Part shown: positions 62,201-64,000 of the stretch, in pieces
Numbering within the stretch: position 1 is the first letter of the stretch
Layout of the letters: every line of letters starts with the position of its first letter
Source: Cylicocyclus nassatus
Taxonomy: Eukaryota; Nematoda; Chromadorea; Rhabditida; Strongylidae
Reading direction: 5' to 3'
Assembly (NCBI GenBank): GCA_958299035.1
Contig: CATQJL010000079.1
Location: forward strand, 372,001-436,000
DNA: 64,000 nt
Notes under the pieces: generated by a model
Told to the model about the DNA's origin: nothing
Databases searched by the model: none
What the model saw: the letters and a program-made list of their open reading frames with translations, nothing else
Translations under genes and position numbers: made by a program

Positions 62201-64000
62201 CTAACGATGGCAAACGATGCCGTTGATGCTACAGTTCGTGTGTTGCTTTCGGAATTCGCTGGCAAACGATGGTAAACGATGCCTTTGATGCTACAGCTCG
62301 TGTGTTGCTTTAAGAATCCGCTGGCAAACGATGGCAAACGATGCCTTTGATGCTACAGTTCGTGAGTGGCTGTCCGAATTCGCTGGCAAACGATGGTAAA
62401 CGATGCCTTTGATGCTACAGTTCGTGTGTTGCTTTTCGAATTCGCTGGCAAACGATGGTAAACGATGCCTTTGATGCTACAGCTCGTGTGTTGCTATGCG
62501 AATTCGCTGGCAAACGATGGCAAACGATGCCGTTGATGCTACAGTTCGTGTGTTGCTTTACGAATCCGCTAGCAAACGATGGCAAACGTTGCCACTGATG
62601 CAACAGCTCGTGTGTGGCTGCCCGAATTCGCTGGCAAACAATGGCAAACGATGCCGTTGATGCTACAGTTCGTGTGTTGCTTTCCGAATTTGCTGGCAAA
62701 CGATGGTAAACGATGCCTTTGATGCTACAGCTCGTGTGTTGCTATGCGAATTCGCTGGCAAACGATGGCAAACGATGCCGTTGATGCTACAGTTCGTGTG
62801 TTGCTTTACGAATCCGCTAGCAAACGATGGCAAACGTTGCCACTGATGCAACAGCTCGTGTGTGGCTGCCCGAATTCGCTGGCAAACGATGGTAAACGAT
62901 GCCTTTGATGCTACAGCTCGTGTGTAGCGGTGCGAGTACGCTGACAAACGATGGCAAACGATGCCGTTGATGCTACAGTTCGTGTGTTGCTTTCCGAATT
63001 CGCTGGCAAACGATGGTAAACGATGCCGTTGATGCTACAGCTCGTGTGTTGCTTTAAGAATCCGCTGACAAACGATGGCAAACGATGCCGTTGATGCTAC
63101 AGTTCGTGTGTTGCTTTCCGAATTCGCTGGCAAACGATGGTAAACGATGCCGTTGATGCTACAGCTCGTGTGTTGCTTTAAGAATCCGCTGGCAAACGAT
63201 GGCAAACGATGCCTTTGATGCTACAGTTCGTGAGTGGCTGTCCGAATTCGCTGGCAAACGATGGTAAACGATGCCTTTGATGCTACAGTTCGTGTGTTGC
63301 TTTCCGAATTCGCTGGCAAACGATGGTAAACGATGCCTTTGATGCTACAGCTCGTGTGTTGCTATGCGAATTCGCTGGCAAACGATGGCAAACGATGCCG
63401 TTGATACTACAGTTCGTGTGTTGCTTTACGAATCCGCTAGCAAACGATGGCAAACGTTGCCACTGATGCAACAGCTCGTGTGTGGCTGCCCGAATTCGCT
63501 GGCAAACAATGGCAAACGATGCCGTTGATGCTACAGTTCGTGTGTTGCTTTCCGAATTCGCTGGCAAACGATGGTAAACGATGCCTTTGATGCTACAGCT
63601 CGTGTGTTGCTATGCGAATTCGCTGGCAAACGATGGCAAACGATGCCGTTGATGCTACAGCTCGTGTGTAGCGGTGCGAGTACGCTGACAAACGATGGCA
63701 AACGATGCCGTTGATGCTACAGTTGATACCACTGCTTCCGAATTCGCTGGCAAACGATGGTAAACGATGCCTTTGATGCTACAGCTCGTGTGTAGCGGTG
63801 CGAGTACGCTGACAAACGATGGCAAACGATGCCGTTGATGCTACAGTTCGTGTGTTGCCTTCCGAATTCGCTGGCAAACGATGGTAAACGATGCCGTTGA
63901 TGCTACAGCTCGTGTGTTGCTTTAAGAATCCGCTGGCAAACGATGGCAAACGATGCCTTTGATGCTACAGTTCGTGTGTTGCTTTCCGAATTCGCTGGCA
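59200..64000 (+). repeat. Array domain J: length-homogeneous family, periods in multiples of 62 bp
   Basis: Short units become rare and most units are 62 bp. Repeat offsets are 620 bp (60,263 to 60,883), 868 bp (62,415 to 63,283) and 248 bp (62,415 to 62,663), which are 10, 14 and 4 units. The offset from 59,342 to 60,263 is 921 bp, fourteen units plus one short unit. TTTCCGAATTC and TTTAAGAATCC cassettes alternate. A full-length unit with the junction AAACGTTGCCACTGATGC occurs here (near 59,511, 60,432, 61,052, 62,585, 62,833 and 63,453). Confidence 0.82.
63700..63761 (+). repeat. Aberrant monomer with 12-bp substituted block
   Basis: At 63,725-63,736 GATACCACTGCT stands where related units have CGTGTGTTGCTT; the flanks CAGTT and TCCGAATTC are normal and the length is unchanged. 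The block loses the otherwise near-invariant CGTGTG. Part of it (ACCACTG) resembles the GCCACTG of short-unit junctions, so a template switch or patchy conversion is possible. I noticed no second copy in the window. Confidence 0.75.

Larger units (their letters stand above)
1..64000 (+). repeat. Satellite DNA array, 62-bp monomer with 53-bp variant, spans the whole window
   Basis: The same motif recurs from the first to the last base without a break. Measured between successive GATGC(T/A)(A)CAG blocks, the first two units are 62 bp (11 to 73) and 53 bp (73 to 126). Both sizes then recur throughout. Conserved blocks are GATGCTACAG, YTCGTGTG and AATTCGCTGGCAAAC. All units lie in the same orientation; I saw no reverse-complement unit. 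Both ends of the window are inside the array, so its true length is unknown. No stretch of 300 bases or more holds anything other than monomers. The type of sequence is typical of eukaryotic satellite DNA (established knowledge); a centromeric or heterochromatic location is inference. Confidence 0.98.

Noticed and set aside
1..64000. Hundreds of open reading frames of 60-255 codons on both strands
   Set aside because: They are the same few peptide strings shuffled. Unit lengths of 62 and 53 are not multiples of 3, frames shift every unit, stops recur in variants, and overlapping frames on both strands are equally open. No ribosome-binding or promoter context differs from the repeat. None is annotated as coding.
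1..64000. CRISPR array
   Set aside because: Repeats are directly abutting and the variable cassette is only about 13 bp with about ten recurring versions; there are no unique spacers, leader or cas genes.
1..64000. A giant repeat-protein gene (bacterial adhesin or similar)
   Set aside because: A coding repeat would keep a length divisible by three and one open frame. Neither strand has a frame open beyond 255 codons in 64 kb.
1..64000. Plasmid or phage iteron-type replication origin
   Set aside because: The regularity resembles iterons, but origins have a handful of copies beside a rep gene. About a thousand copies with higher-order structure fit satellite DNA instead.
1..64000. Telomeric or subtelomeric origin
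   Set aside because: I found no short telomere-type repeat tract (such as TTAGGG or TTTAGGG runs). The sequence neither supports nor excludes a subtelomeric position.

Overview
The whole 64 kb window is one uninterrupted, head-to-tail satellite DNA array. The basic unit is 62 bp, with an abundant 53-bp length variant and rarer forms of 52, 60 and about 67 bp. That makes roughly 1,050-1,100 monomers (64,000 divided by a mean of about 60; estimated, not counted). Every stretch I read, from the first base to the last, is a recognisable monomer in the same orientation. I found no unique sequence, gene, RNA gene, transposon, telomeric repeat or inverted segment. A consensus monomer is 50% GC, with more G than C and more T than A on the given strand.

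Monomer anatomy, in order on the + strand: (1) GATGCTACAG followed by YTCGTGTG (conserved); (2) a cassette of about 13 bp that exists in about ten recurrent versions; (3) AATTCGCTGGCAAAC (the most conserved block, usually part of an EcoRI site); (4) a junction, GATGGCAAACGATGCCGTT in 62-bp units or AATTGCCACT in 53-bp units. The junction of the long unit contains a 10-bp direct repeat, GCAAACGATG. Loss of one copy explains the short units.

Layout by higher-order structure (boundaries approximate): 1-3.4 kb, units with the CATTGG junction and a local 469-bp period; 3.4-7.0 kb, a GGTTGG-marked family with a 1,143-bp repeat; 7.0-9.2 kb, three copies of a 663-bp repeat; 9.2-19 kb, 1,743- and 1,495-bp repeats; 19-23.4 kb, a 2,144-bp repeat; 23.4-37.3 kb, a family repeating at 1,131-1,919 bp; 37.3-48.7 kb, a 3,557-bp tandem duplication and a third copy at 3,973 bp; 48.7-57.2 kb, a 4,236-bp tandem duplication; 57.2-59.2 kb, a 1,123-bp repeat; 59.2-64 kb, a more length-homogeneous family with periods that are multiples of 62 bp. 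Most of the large repeats differ in length by whole monomers, the signature of in-register unequal exchange.

An array this long, pure and hierarchically amplified suggests a eukaryotic genome, in centromeric, pericentromeric or other heterochromatin. The sequence alone does not identify the taxon and I do not recognise the monomer. The most interesting signals are a CENP-B-box-like element in the conserved core of many long units, a near-perfect dyad around the EcoRI site, variant sites that coincide with CpG-type transitions, and a layered record of recent block duplications. The open reading frames in the window are by-products of the repeat; I annotate no coding sequence.
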